In this document: positions 44,879 to 57,889 of the stretch, piece by piece | Numbering within the stretch: position 1 is the stretch's first letter | How the letters are laid out: every line of letters starts with the position of its first letter | Source: Marsupella aquatica | Taxonomy: Eukaryota; Marchantiophyta | Direction: 5' to 3' | DNA length: 64,000 bases | NCBI GenBank assembly: GCA_973895155.1 | Contig: OZ316893.1 | Location: 14,942,001-15,006,000 of the forward strand | The notes under the pieces: generated by a model | The model's input: the letters and a program-made list of their open reading frames with translations, nothing else | The model's database searches: none | What the model was told of the DNA's origin: nothing | Program-made: the position numbers and the translations under genes

Positions 44879-47172
44879 ATGACCCTCACAGCCTTGGGAT
44901 TTTGGACCTTGTTTGGCGAGGTAGGTGCTAAGTTCTCCGAGACTTACTGGTACTCTTGTCCCGAGAAAGCCGCTTACGAACGAAGATACGCGAAGCTGGT
45001 GACCAAGGTAGCACTGGTTAATTGCGAAAGGACAGCCATCACTAGGGATTCCAGCTACAACGAGCTGCGAGACTTTATACCAAACTATATCTCAGCGAGG
45101 AAGGGCTTAGATCGGTAGCAGAGGCGATTCTTGAGGTCCCAGCGAAGTTCTTTAAGCTGAAGGGCAGCCAGCGGCTTACTCAAGCGGAGTTCAACAAGAT
45201 TCCAGGGTACCTAGACCAGCAGATCGCAGTCGAAAAGCGCCAAGAAGACATCAGCAAACAACGGGAAGCGGCGCGTAATCTTACGTTCCTCGGGGAAAGC
45301 TCCAACGCCTTCAACTGGGATATGGCTACCCCGATGACCACCGGCGTACCGCCGAACCGGTCCCAAGTCCGTCCAGTAATCAACACAAAGTGTTCTTTGG
45401 GTTCCGAGCGAGCTAGTCCGCAACTCAAACAGCGTCCTTGTAAGCGGCCAAGGACTACGACGGCCCCCGAATCAACAACGCGGACCAACGCCGCGACTGC
45501 ACCTACCCCGGTAAACCCCTCGACCAACCAGACCCGATGGCCCCCGGATAACCTGAAGTCCAACTTATTACAGGTAATCCGCGTCCCCGAAGTAGTCTGG
45601 ATCACGATCAAGAAACTCGAACATGTAGACTATCTAAAGGAGCATCAGTTGGAGCAGTTCGCTCACTTGCTTTGGAGGCCGTGCGCTGCCGGGCCGAAGG
45701 AGATTTGTGAGTTCATCTCCAATTTCGACACTGACGCATCGACCACCAAGGTTTCGGGGCAGGCCTTATCACTCACGGAGCATCGGTTAACGCAAATCTT
45801 CTGCCTACCAACCGGGCAAGTGCCGGTGGAAATCCGAATTTGAGATAAGGAGTATACGCCGCGACACTTCAAACCCGAGGGTAAGACGGACAACGGATAC
45901 AAGCAGGGGGCATGCACCAACTTAACCTGTATGGAGCGGCTTAATTTCATACGGACTACCCTACACATGATTGAGCCACGATCCGAGATTTCCCTCTGCA
46001 CGATCGTGCAAGTGGAACAGTACAAACGACGAAACTGGACCCAATTCTTCTACCGAAGATTCTCGGGGGAGCTGAAGCGGGCTCAGGGTGGTATGGCTAT
46101 TGGGGGGAAGACTTACTTGGGAAGTCATATCGCCATTATCCTCGCCTGGTACAAGGCACGGCGGGAGGCCAGAGGAAAGAATATGGCCACCTCAGCCCCG
46201 GCTAATGTCACCCCCGCCCCGGAGGAGGCAACCCCGAGCATGCGGACTACCGTCCCTCGGGCAAACCCCGAGCCGGAAGCCCCGACTAATACTCCGCCAC
46301 CTCCTCCTGTGGAAATTCCGCCGCCCCCTTCCGTTGAGCCTCCACTACTCGCAGTACAACCACCCCCAATCCCTCCACCACCTAAAGATATCTTCCCCTC
46401 CCCAGCGCTGACTACAAAGGAGATCGTTGCTCCACCTGAGGAGCCACCGGTACCCGAGAGGATGGAGGACTACCAAGTAGCCCCGGGGACCATGGCCTAC
46501 GACCTGGTCCAGAAGTTTAGCCAGACTATGTCTGGGGAGCTGGCAACATACATCGGACAACAAGTCTCGGCGTACTTTCAACCAGCCTTCTTCATGTTAG
46601 AGCACCAACCACGGATCGTAAGCCGCTTGGAAGAAGAACTCATGGCGAAGGGGAATGAGATCGGGCGCCTCCAGATGCTGGTAGAGCACCTCGAGGAGGA
46701 GGCAACAACCCACCGCGAGGAGTTAGTCCGCACCGTCAAACAGCGGGACGGACTAACCCAGGAGTTAAGCGGAGCGCAGGCCGAACTCAAGAAGCTGGAC
46801 GACACCGTGCTTCAATTACGCTCAGAATCTTCGGCTCGGGTTACCAGCCTGACCGACCTCAACAAACAATTCCTGCAGGCAGCACAGCAGGTGGCTAGTC
46901 TCTCCGCCGAACGAGATAAATTGCTAGCGCAGGACCAGATCCATCGCGACTCCATCGACCAGCTCAATCTGGAGGTAGCGCGGCTCCAGACCGAGGCCGA
47001 TGAAGCTGCAAATGAGGCGGAGGAGGCGGTATGGGACAACAAGGCCTTGCAGGACCGCATTACCCTGCTCGTCCTCCAACGGGGAAAGCCTGGGCCCACC
47101 TCTGATCAAGGCGGCTCGAGGTCTCGTCCTGACAAGGGGACCAGTCCTGGTCCAACCACTGCACACACGTAA
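44879..47172 (+). pseudogene. gag-like ORF of a plant retroelement or 'plant transposon protein' family, broken
   Basis: One reading direction can be followed for about 2.3 kb. It opens at 44879, changes frame near 45080-45090 and then stays in one frame to the stop at 47170-47172, apart from a single TGA at 45841-45843. The N-terminal part (LTEHRLTQIFCLPTG, HFKPEG, FFYRRFSGELKRAQGG) resembles the putative plant transposon protein / gag-like ORFs common in seedless-plant genomes. A Pro-rich linker (about 46200-46460) follows, then a long predicted coiled coil (about 46560-47060). No zinc knuckle, protease or RT was found. GC content is well above the flanks. Confidence 0.55.
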
Positions 47173-49308
47173 GGGGTGGTTAGCAAAGGGTGGAAGCAGG
47201 CGCCGCGCGAGGCAGTTAAGACAGCAGCATCTTTTGGTTAGGCGTAACGACAGAATGACTGTCATTAGGCGCCGATTAGCGGCAGTAAGAAGAATTAGGG
47301 CCGGATCAGTTAGGATCAGCCAACGTAGGATGGAGTCCATCAACGGACTAGAGTTTGTCAGTAGGCTTGGCCACTGCCATCCCGGTCGGCACCTTGTCAT
47401 CGACGGTCAACCAGTCAGGGCGGCGCGCCCAGTAGTCAGTAGGTAGTTAGTCAGTAGGTAGTTAGTCAGTAGGTAGTATCCCGGAAGGCAGTATCCTCCG
47501 GCTCTCCTCCGCGATTGTAGTATTTAGGCTTCCCCTTCCGCTATGGAAGGGGGAGAAGGCTTAGTTATCTCAGCAGAAGAAAGGTGAGGCACGAGGAGTC
47601 CTGGCCTGAGCAGGGTCAGAGCGCACCAAGGAGTGAGAGCCAGAGTCGAGCTTGCTGGGCAAGTGCGAGGCAGGGCCTCGTAGAGACTGGGCATCAACTG
47701 CCGTTGGGCCTGCTGACCCCCTTTGAAGTCGAGTCAACCATGTAAACTGATGCTTCGTTGAGTAAATGTAGTCTTTTCCCCCTAATGTTTCCACAAGTAA
47801 CTGGTGTTGTGTGTATGCTTTGTCTGGATAAAGGCGCCATTTTAAGGGATGTACCGGGTGCGGACTAATGGTAGGGATTGCCACTCATTGTATGTCACAA
47901 GGTCCTGTCGTGTCGATGGCTTGAAAGGCCCCAAGCCGGGAGTTAGTCCGAGTCACTAACTGAGGGAACATTCCAGCGGTGGAAAACAAATATACTTATG
48001 ACTAGTACGAATTACGCAGGTGTTATACCAGTAAGTATATCGACTTAGCCCGACTTAGGGCTAATAGAGGTCACTACACACCTCCTTGCCCGAACCCTCA
48101 CCCTTACTGGTGGTCGAGGTCGCACCATGGCACTAAACTGGATTTAAGGCCCAGGTTAGCGGCGCGACAACCTAAATAGTTCTTGAGGATTAGCCCAGTT
48201 TGTTATTGCCCAAAGTGTCACAACAGAAAATGTTGTGATTACATTGAATCCTTTTTGTCCAATGATGCAAAAGTTGGCCTTGAAGTTGGAAGGTGCAAAC
48301 ACGCAAAGTGAGGGCAATTACGTTGGGAGGAAGAAACAGGCTCCTGACCCTTTGGTTACTGTCTTTCTTTTCCTTTTTCTTTTCCCTCGATATGTTTGAT
48401 CCCTGAGTGGTTGTTGGCCTTTTGATTGTGTTTGATCTGGCAAATTCTATATCTGAGAGCGGCAAATGTCAAGTGTTTCAGATAAAGAACATGTTAGGAA
48501 TATCTTTATTTGAAATTCCAAAATTAGTTTCTGACTGTGAGATCTCCCTAGATTTAAGGAGGGCCATATTAGATTCTGGCTAATGGGACCTCTGACTAGG
48601 TGAGAAACTGGCAATTGGCCGGGACTTCAAAAAAAACTGGCAAACTTCCCCTGAAAGTGCAGACTTCTTGCAGAGGTGGAAACTAGCAAAACTTTGCCAC
48701 TAAAAAAATGCTGGTCCTGACCCCCTGTTTATAATCCCCTTCCACCGTCCCCAATTTTCTTCCCAACTATATTCTTCTCCATCCCTCTTTCCTGCCTTTC
48801 CTTCCCCCGAGCACGACACCCAACCCACTTCCCAGTTCCCTTACCCTCATGCCCCGCCCCCCTCACACTCTCCTCCTCCCCTCTCGCCCCCGGGCAACAT
48901 ACCACTCTTTGCCTCCCAATCCTCTCGCGACTCTTTGCAACACACGGGCCTTGAACGTATGTGACCCACTCTCTTATGACGATCCGTGGTGTACGAAAAA
49001 CAATGCATAAATCCACCGGCTGATACGTATTCCCGCTCAATCCTCTTCTGGAAGTGAATTACCAAGCCCCTCTCCCCCGCCCCCCGAGACCGGTTTTAGA
49101 CGTATGAAATGGACCCAAGCAAACGTTATTAGAATTCTCTCTATTGGAAAGATATGTTCGAACTTTCGATCCTGAGTCGTCACCTACCGACCATGCGCAC
49201 TTGCTGTACTTTTCCATCAAGTCAGAGAGTGTAGCTCCGCTCCCAGCGTCTGCAATAAACTCCACTAAGATATATTCTGGCCACATTTCTTCTGAATGTG
49301 AGAGAAGG
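47173..49308. other. 3' flank of the gag-like ORF and intergenic sequence
   Basis: A 15-bp unit (CAGTAGGTAGTTAGT) repeats almost three times at 47437-47478. 47500-47600 contains a short inverted repeat (CTTCCCCTTCCGC / GGAAGGGGGAGAAG), which could belong to an LTR. No matching left LTR was identified. The rest shows no gene. Confidence 0.4.
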
Positions 49309-49327
49309 AATATCATAGGGGCTTCAC
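49150..49327 (-). other. possible exon fragment interrupted by the LINE
   Basis: With the LINE and one duplication removed, the minus strand is open from a candidate acceptor (TTTCTGCTAG, complement near 53370) through GIPGFYGCEAPMIFLLSH, EEMWPEYILVEFIADAG and LSDLMEKYSKCAW to a good donor (GTAGGT, complement near 49186). The peptide is not low-complexity but matches nothing I recognise. It may be a real exon broken by the insertion, or chance. Confidence 0.25.
49309..49327. repeat. LINE target-site duplication, left copy
   Basis: AATATCATAGGGGCTTCAC, identical over 19 bp to 53300-53318. Length and position fit target-primed reverse transcription. Confidence 0.97.
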
Positions 49328-52300
49328 CTTCCGCCATGCACCTGCTATGCAGGACGCATCTACATTAGGAGGTCGGGTGCTCCGGAGGCTCGATAGAATC
49401 TACGCTTCCAAGGGGGTTGTTAAAGATGCTTTTGACATTTCTTCCACCATCATCCCCGGAATCCCCCTATCTGACCATGCTCCGGTCCTGGCCAGGATTA
49501 CCCCACTAGTGCCTCTTAAGCGCTACTCCCAGCATCGTATGAACGTCATTCACCAGACTTGAAGCGATTATCAGGAATGCATTTCCCGCATGTGGAAACG
49601 GGAGGAGGAATTGTGCAACAGGCGAGGGCTCACGGCCTCCAAGACACTAATCCGATGCCTTGCAAAAACACGCAAATTTGACAGGAGTTGAGGGAAAAGG
49701 AAGGCCTTGGAAAGACGCCTGAGGGAGGTAACACTTCGTGCCTCGCTTACTCACGCACAACTACAACTTGAACGGGAACCACAGGACACTGCGCATCAAG
49801 CTACACTGCAGGCGGCTGAGGCGTTGCTTCATGAATTCAAAGCAGAGAAGGTCCAATGGATGGATTACATCCTTCAGTCTCGGTGGATTGGAGAGGGAGA
49901 CAAATGCTCCAGACTCTTCTTCAGAACATTTAAAGGAATGGCCATGAAAAATGAGATCACTCAATTGTTTACCAAGGAGAATCGTTTAATCAGCGACTGG
50001 GAGGGGATGGCGGCCACAACAACCAATTTTTTCAAAGAAATATTGGGCCAATCGGAGGGGGCACAGTGGGAGACGATTTTGCGGGTCTTGGAGCTTCAAC
50101 ACAAACGCATCACCATGGAGGAGCAGGATTCACTAAATGAGCCATTAACGTTGGATGAGCTTAGCAGGGCAGCAGTTTCTTTGGCAAGCCATAAATGCCC
50201 CGGTCCGGATGGGGTCCCTGTGGAATTTTTTGTGGCGCAATGGAACACGGTGGGACGCTCCCTTCTCAGTGCGCTTAATCAAGGTCTGGCCGAGGGGTAC
50301 TTTTCCTTTGAATACACTCGAGGTTTCATTGTCCTTCTCCGCAAGAAAGATGACCAGCGCTACTTAACCAACAAACGACCCATTACCCTGCTAAATGTGG
50401 TTCACAAGATCGGGGCGAAAGCTTTCCAACTGAGATTGATCCCAGTCCTGCAGAGATTCATTTCGCCCCAACAATTTGCTTTTCTACCAGGTCGAAACAT
50501 ACACCACTCTTTGATGCTGCTCAATGAAATGTTACATCACGCTAAAACATCCGGATTGGATTACATTCTGATGAAATTGGATGTCGCCAAGGCGTTTGAC
50601 AAACTTGAATGGCCCTTTTTGATGTCCATAATGGAGAAAGCTAGTTTTGATGGACTGCTTATGGACTTCCTGAGAGCCACTCATGCATCGGCATCCTCTG
50701 CTATACTCCTCAACTGCCTTATGGCGGCACCCTTTGGTCTTGCCAGATCGGTTAGACAAGGCTGCCCTCTGTCTCCTCTTCTATTCCTTATCGCTATCGA
50801 TGCTCTCAGCTGGATGATCAATTGGGCAGTAGACAGGGGCACTATCCAAGGCGTCAACATCCAAACCGTAGCAGTACATAATGTACACAATCTTTACGCA
50901 GACGACCTCGCCATGCTGATCAGAGCTTACATGGAAAATGTGGAAAGCTGCAAGCGACTCCTTCAACTTTTCGGGGTGGCATCTGGGCTGGTGTGTGTAT
51001 GGGAGAAAACAAAGGCAGCGTTCATTTCTCCTCGCAGAATACCCATTGAATTTAGGAGACTCCCTTGGCAGTGGGAAGACGATGCCACAGCCACGAAGCT
51101 ATTAGGCATTCCGATTGCTCAGAACATCTCTGAAGTCCAAATGGTCTCCTCCCTGACCGAAAAGCTTGAATCCAGATTAGACAGGGTCTGGAAGAGCTCG
51201 GGGTCGCTCATCACCCGGGTCACAGTGGCAAATCACCTCGTCATGAGCACCTTGTGGTTTATGTTGACTATTTGGGCTGGCCAACATAGTACCCTGGTTG
51301 CACTTCAACGAAAGATCACAACATTCGTATGGGCAGGGCAGAATACTAGAGCTCGATCGAGGGTCGATTTCACCACGATCACAAGGCCAAAAGGCCAAGG
51401 GGGCCTTGGACTCATTTCAGTTGCAGCACAATTCAGAGCACTGGCCGGGAACTTCATTATTTGGGCACTGTCCGGAGCAGATCACCCCCTACGTCGAATT
51501 CTCCAGCATGAGATCAAGCAGCTTTCTAAGCGGAAATGGGGAGTGGAAGATTATACCTGGGTCTTTTCGCAGTGCCACACTCTTCCACTGAATGGGTCCA
51601 AAGTGTGGACCAATGTATGCACAGGGTGGAACGTCATCAAGAAAAATCTGAGAGCTACATCTCCTGCGCATCTGGAAGGATGGAGTGACCTTCCCCTTTG
51701 GCAACCGCACATTAACCACATCCACGCAAATCAAGCCAAATGTCGGAGCAATCCACAGAGGAAAATCAGGAGGGCTGGCTTTGTTGTCATGAGAGACGTC
51801 TTGGATGGGAGGGGGCAATTCATCAACTGGGAGGATGGACCTAACGCTATGCTTCCCCCAAATTGCTCCTCTGCGTATCGTAAGTTAATTGCTAACCTTC
51901 GTACTGTGCCTGAGCTACACAGGAATCCTGGGGAACTTGTCCCTCTCTTCATGGAGGCCCGATTGCCATGTGGGACTCTTTACATCTGGGAATACCAGGT
52001 ACCCAGACACCGCATTACGTCCCAATGGCAGTGGTTCAATGACATTGCTCACCCCAGACGTACCTTTAGGGTGGTCAATGACACTCTTCGCAAATTGGAT
52101 ACCATTGCTCCTCCGACAGATGTCATCTTGCACCGGGTGTTGACCAGGAACGGCAACCGAGCTTCCAACCACATGCACCGCGTTGGAAGGCCCCATGGAT
52201 TGTTGGCACCTCTGTTGCAGCACGAATGGAAGGATGGACTCTCCTTTCTGGAAACTAACACCGCCCACTTACGTGAAATTCAGGCGCCACTCAATGGAAC

Positions 52301-53299
52301 ACTCCACAAAGCGATTCACAAATGGGCCATCAGATTGAATTGGCAGCCCCACCCACGGACGCTCTGGGCTGATACATGGCTACCTTTCCGAGCTGCTAGC
52401 GAGAATTGCTACTTGTGGCAACTGATTTACAGGATACCTGCAACATAGCACTGGAGGTTCCCGAGACTACCATCAACCAATCCGGCCACCTGGTGCACCC
52501 GGTGTGGCACTAACCAACAGGAAGATATCGTTCATTGCATTTGGAGCTGCAATCAGTTGCAAATAGTCTGGAGGTGGGTTCATTTTGTGCTACAGCTATG
52601 TGCTTGTTCTAGGGGAAATCTTATTCACCTACAGCCAGTCCACATTTTTGTTGGGGAGCCCCTACCGGAGCATTGGGACGTCCCCATGAAGCTGTGGCAT
52701 ACCTTAAGGGCCATTATCTGCTGGAACTTGTGGAAGGACAGAAGTACCCACTTCATTGAACACACCCGACCCCACCCACAAGGAGTTATCAGAAAATCTT
52801 GGCATCGACTTGGAATCTACCTACGTCGTGATTGGGGCCGGATTAAGGTTCGTATCCAGGTTGGAAAGATCACTTCAAGGGAGGCGCACAACGAGATGAC
52901 GTTTCACTATGGCACCTGGGCTGGCCTTTGGGAACTCCATGAGGAATCCCTTCAAGTCCCACCTGTACCTCCACGACCACCATGAGTCACTTTGGTTGTT
53001 CAGGTTAGGAAGTTGCACTACAGACTGATTGTTTGGAGCTCTGCTCCCGCATGGATCCACTGGCAGGAACCCCGCCGGAACCTGGTCACTGGCCGGTCTT
53101 TAGGAGTATGCTGCTCCGACTGTAGTTTCTAAATTACTTGTTTAGTTGCCCCTTATGGGCTCAGCTTTCTCCCTGGTCCCGGCCCCACCGGTTTCTGCAT
53201 GCTGACCTCCGGTCCCTTGGGTTGGTGCCCTTTGTGGGCCCCCCCTTTTTGTATGTTGGCTATTTGAATGGAATTCATTTGGTTCTTTCGAGGTAAAAA
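49328..53299 (+). mobile_element. 5'-truncated L1-type LINE
   Basis: 3972 bp bounded by a perfect 19-bp target-site duplication, ending in a short A-run (GGTAAAAAA). ORF1 and most of the endonuclease are missing, so reverse transcription stopped early. What remains is the end of the endonuclease domain, the full RT, and a C-terminal zinc region, followed by a ~310-bp 3' UTR. In contrast to the other non-LTR family in this window, the endonuclease precedes the RT. Confidence 0.96.
49329..52985 (+). pseudogene. LINE ORF2 remnant (endonuclease end, reverse transcriptase, zf-RVT)
   Basis: All coding lies in one frame broken only by stops at 49560-49562, 49689-49691 and 52446-52448. The start has the C-terminal endonuclease motifs RRLDRIYAS and SDHAPV of the exonuclease-endonuclease-phosphatase fold. 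RT blocks follow in order: KCPGPDGVP, RPITLLNVVHKI, QFAFLPGRNI, LDVAKAFDKLEW, VRQGCPLSPLLF and the catalytic LYADDLAML. The end has the zf-RVT pattern WCTRCGTNQQEDIVHCIWSC (about 52491-52550). The 913-codon middle part is uninterrupted, so the insertion is not ancient. With three stops and no 5' end it cannot retrotranspose by itself. Confidence 0.95.
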
Positions 53300-53318
53300 A
53301 ATATCATAGGGGCTTCAC
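53300..53318. repeat. LINE target-site duplication, right copy
   Basis: Same 19 bp as 49309-49327; its first A overlaps the end of the A-run. Confidence 0.97.
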
Positions 53319-55930
53319 AACCGTAGAAGCCAGGAATTCCTGACACAGAATACAACTGCGAGCACCCTAGCAGAAATTAAACTTAACTGACGCCTGGTAG
53401 TTTTGGCCAACGAGTACCATAAATAAAAGGAAGTTATGAGTAGTCGGCTCTGAATGCATCAGCAGTGAGGCGGTCAGAAAATAAAGAAGCTCTATGTAAA
53501 GTCTTCAACTATCACTCCGCCCATAGCTTCACGGTACTGTAAGTTTCTTGGAGAACTTGATGAGAAAGATACGGTATCCACGTGGATCATACGCAGGACA
53601 CCAATAAATCTCTACTCCAGTAACTCGGATTGGAACTTTATAACGTACGGAGAAATTGCATTGTCTCAATTTGCCTCACGGAATAGGACGACTGATTGAT
53701 GAACGAGAAATTTCGATTTGTCGGCGTTCGACAAGAAAGTAAAGACGGAAGTAACTATAGTTCATGAGAATCAAGATCAATCGTCAAATTGAATACAAGA
53801 GACTATGCGTACCGTAGTTCTCATCACAAATTGCTTGTACATGCAATGACGTAAAACTCCTATCCTAACCGTTGTTGGTGCCTTCGAGTTCGAAGGAACT
53901 CTGGAAGGCGTTAGCCTCGTGAAACATTTACAAATTCAACTCTTGTCAGATACTCAGATCTGGTTCAGAAAATAACTGGGCGAGTTGAGTTGAGTAGAAA
54001 TTTTCTGGATGCGGTACAGTACAAAAAGAGTTATATGGTATATTACAAATGAAGAAGTATTGACGTTTCGATCGTATCGATGATATGTAGTTTTGTTTTG
54101 TGTTCTTGAGCGATCCGAAATCAGTAGAGTTTACTGCATCAAACTGACACGAAAAAACACTGTTGCTATTCTTGATTCACGCATCAAACTGACACGAAAA
54201 AACAGTGTTGCACGAGAATTTCACTTAGAAAAAATTGCAACTTTTCCAATGATCCTTAAAGATCACTATATATAGGTACTCATTTGCTTGTGAGAAATCA
54301 TCCAATCTGTCTACTGTATTGAGACTCGAATGTACAATGAGATCTCGCCAAACTGCAGCTAGCTATGAACCACAACAAGTTTGCACACTGAAAACCGTGA
54401 GCATTTAAACAGACTAGCGACATTCTCTGGGAACAATGAGTTAGCATACTCGAGGACATTGATGCAACTTTAGCATTGGAATGGCTGAACCAGATAGCTA
54501 GTACTCGTCGTCACGACGAGGCGGCATTATGGTTGCTTCCAGGCCGTTGTGAACGCTCCAGCCTCACAGCATTCATGTCGTTTTGCCCTAGGTTGCTGCC
54601 TGCATCATTCCATTACCCATGGGCTGCAATTCTTTTGTGGACTACTCGAATGCAGTCAATTGAGCAAATTTGACTGCGGGGTTGACTGGGCCAAGTACAG
54701 TTGTCAATATTGGACCACGAACTAGACGATTGTTCCAAGCACAGCCTCGGAATTGGAAGCAACTTTGCTGAAGCTTCTTACCGAAATCTCCTTTCCATCC
54801 ATAGTTGAGGAAAGGTTTTTCATGCGCATGAATTTTTGAGCATCAATTAAAGTTGTCAAAGTGTGTAACTCCTTTGAGTCCCAAAGTAAGCTACTCAATA
54901 ACAGTTAGTGGTTATTGACGCAAACGTAGCTACCGTGACTGACTGCAAGCTATCAATGTCTACTGGTCTTACAACAAGTATTGTTCCATCTGGATTCTTG
55001 TCTAACCTACCGCCATCGCCGACTAAATGTCATTGAAAAGTCCGTGAACCGGACCCGGGCTAGTCTGGTTGCATAGTCCTAGATCACACTTTTGCCATTG
55101 TAGTGGATTTGATATCAAAATCATGAATCCAAAACAAACTTTCCACAATTTGCCAATCCAGTGGTTCACTCTCGAGAATGTTGCCTTTTGCCAATCCTGG
55201 CCTACACTTTAAATTGACAGTTAATTGATAGTAATCTCTTTTTTTCTCTTGGCGAAAGTATTTCTTGGACTGGTCGATTTCTTACAATCCCCCTGCCACA
55301 TTTAGTTCCCAGAAAAATTGAGCTTCAATGTGCTTCCCACCCTGCTGTCCTCTGCCTCCTCGACACAAAACCCAATTTGCTGCTAAACATATGATTGTCG
55401 CATTGAAGCCTCTCACTCACCCTTTAGTATATGGCAATTCGTGAAGGGATGACTGCAAGTCCTTCTTGACTGACCCTCCATTCCATCCTTCGAATTGCAG
55501 GCTACTAACTCCGATCTTACATCCCTGTCCCTCCTCCTTCAAAGACCTCTGTACAAAAAAACTTATTCGCGGCACCAGCAATTATTGAAGATGCCCGAGC
55601 AAAGCTGAAGATTCCCCCAGCATCAATCACAGAACCAGCAATCCCCAGTGGGGATGTTGCTGAACTGCTTATCGGAGGTGTGATTGATAAGGACATAATG
55701 CCCGGAAGTCCACAGACACCAAATCCCCAGTCTTGTTGTCATCACAAATTCTGTCTTGAGCCTCCACTGGATAGAGCTCTCCGGTGGCCACCGAGTTCCA
55801 CAACAAAATCCAGTGGCATAAGATTTGGCCGTCACGGCCCGGATTTCCAGCAGCTCCCATTGCAACTGGAGCATGCTCCTGAGAGGACCCTTATCCAAAG
55901 TTGTTCTTATGTAAAAGTTTCTTTTATTCA
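53319..55930. other. intergenic stretch, no supported gene
   Basis: GCATCAAACTGACACGAAAA occurs twice, at 54136 and 54181 (45-bp spacing), with a following AACA(C/G)TGTTGC. Minus-strand frames at 55623-55931 and 55669-55860 overlap in different phases without a known domain. Confidence 0.45.
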
Positions 55931-55931
55931 A

Positions 55932-56110
55932 TAGCCTCTAGAGTGCCTCTAGAGTGACTAATGGTAATGGCATAAGACTAATACATATCAATGGCAAAAA
56001 GGTATGGACTATGAATTTGGCACTAGTCTGCGTCCTTTTTGTGTCAGTAATTTGTAGCTACGAAGTTAAGGTCCATCAAATTCTAAGCTTTGAGAGAACA
56101 TAATGATTTG
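55932..56110 (+). repeat. dispersed repeat, copy 1
   Basis: Shares with 63376-63535 the order GACTAATGGTAATGGC, ATGGCAAAAAG, GAATTT.G, CTTTTTGTGTC, GAAGTTA.GGT and TCCATCAAATT.T.AGCTTTGAGA, in the same orientation. Unclassified family. Confidence 0.8.
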
Positions 56111-57889
56111 GCATAGTGGGGACGTAGCCCTATCGTGGCATAGCTTCCGAGCTCATCAACAAGCTAAAGTGGAAGGTTTGGGACCCAAACTTGTGGAATG
56201 AGAATTGATCCTGCTTCTGTAATTTCAAAGTTGAGGTAGAGTGGTTGGTCATCATAACCTATGCATGTGTTCATTCCAGGTTCAAGCAAGCCAAGGCTAG
56301 AGAGATCAGAATTTGGCTAGTAGACCCTGGTTGGTGACAAACTGGTTACTCTACCCAAAAAAATTCAGTGGAATTGGTAAAGAAATGGGGTAATGTTTTT
56401 GAGAAGGAGACATCCAGATTTTGGCTCATTTTTGGCACCAAAAAGCAGTATATCGGCTCCTCCAATACGCAACTCCGAATCTTAGATCATACGCCACCGA
56501 CTCTGATAGGCTCCCGCCGCATCGCAGAGTTTGGTCACTGGCCCAGCGATTAGCTCCGATGGTACACTCTTGTAGGATTATGTTATCAAGCTTAATTAAA
56601 GCTTAGGCCACAACGGGAAACTCAAATACTCCGTCGCTGTCTACTTTAGTACAGTCCTCTGAAGTTTAATGAACTAAACCCAAATACTTGAGAGGATTAG
56701 GGTTCAGCTTTAAAGTTAATTAATAAGAAGCATCTGATCAGTATCGCAGTGAAGGAGGGAGAAGGGTTTAGGAATTCAGAGAAGGAGGAGAGAAGAAGGA
56801 ACGCTAGACGACGACAGAGAGCCAACTTAAGGTCGAATTTCTCGATGAGAAGGGTTGAGAAAGGCGCGTGGTCGAAGTCGGATAGGTTAGCCTCAATTTC
56901 CGTCCTGTGAATTTTCATGATACTCTCTGATTGCTTATGTCTCCTTCGTTTTTAGATGTTCGTGGTGATAAGAATTGAGCTACGTCTTACCCTTTCTGGC
57001 AATCTATGCAGGTAGGATCTCTGCTGCTTGACTTTGCTGGTGAATGCATTGGATGTGTTGTCAAAGAGCGTTGTCCGGTTTTTGAAAGGATTGGATGCTC
57101 TCCGGGTCGAGTTTGGAATTTGAGCGAGAGGGATCGAAAGCCGATCTGACTGGCATTGCGAAAATTGGAGTCTGCGCGACTCGAATTGGGTAAGAAAGAA
57201 AAGGGTTTAGTTAAGGATTCATATTGATGGATGTTCCGTACCTTGTTCTTTCTCTCGCAAAGCTTGGGGAGCTGAATTGGAAGAATCCGTTGGTGGCTAA
57301 TCTGGTCCGAGACGGAAAGGGTAGCTACCGCTGTATAATCTTGGCTTCAATTATGACCAGTAGATCAGCTTCAACGTTCAAAATAGTTGTTCTCTGTAGT
57401 GCGAGTTCTACGGACTCCTAAGGATCGAGATGTAGATTCTTCAATCCCTCCGTCTAGACCGTGTTAGTGAAGAAGGAAAAGACAGAAATTTGCTAGAAGG
57501 ATTTGAATTTTGTCTTGCCGAGTGTAGTGATTTTTGCTGTCCAGTCTCTCATCCCCTCCTTGTGCCTTTGAGGGGAAACTGCAAAATCTTGTCTGAAATG
57601 TCCTAAAATATAACAGTCACAACCATAAAGTGTATCACGTGAAAGTCTGACTTTATTTGGGTAATTTCGAAAGGAATTTCCCGCCAACCTTGTTGAAAAA
57701 CGGTATGGTCAAGATGATGTAGAAAGCAAATTCGAGGTTTGAATTGATATCGGTTAGCCAGGAGATTCTTTTACTGATAGAGAAAAATCAGCTCAAACGT
57801 TATTGCTGCTTTGTTTTTAGATTGTGGAAATTTGTGTCCAATCTGGATTAAATGTGTCCATCTTGTAGCCCGTTCTGACTGCCGGGGCA
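56111..57889. other. intergenic sequence and 5' flank of recA
   Basis: No coding frame is convincing. The recA promoter and leader should lie in the right half. A possible leader intron boundary (TCTATGCAG at 57002-57010) is visible but cannot be confirmed. Confidence 0.45.

Noticed and set aside
55623-55934. Minus-strand frames with a GAAGNPGRDG-like start, looking briefly like an enzyme loop
   Set aside because: No second motif of any enzyme family follows and the frame must shift to continue.
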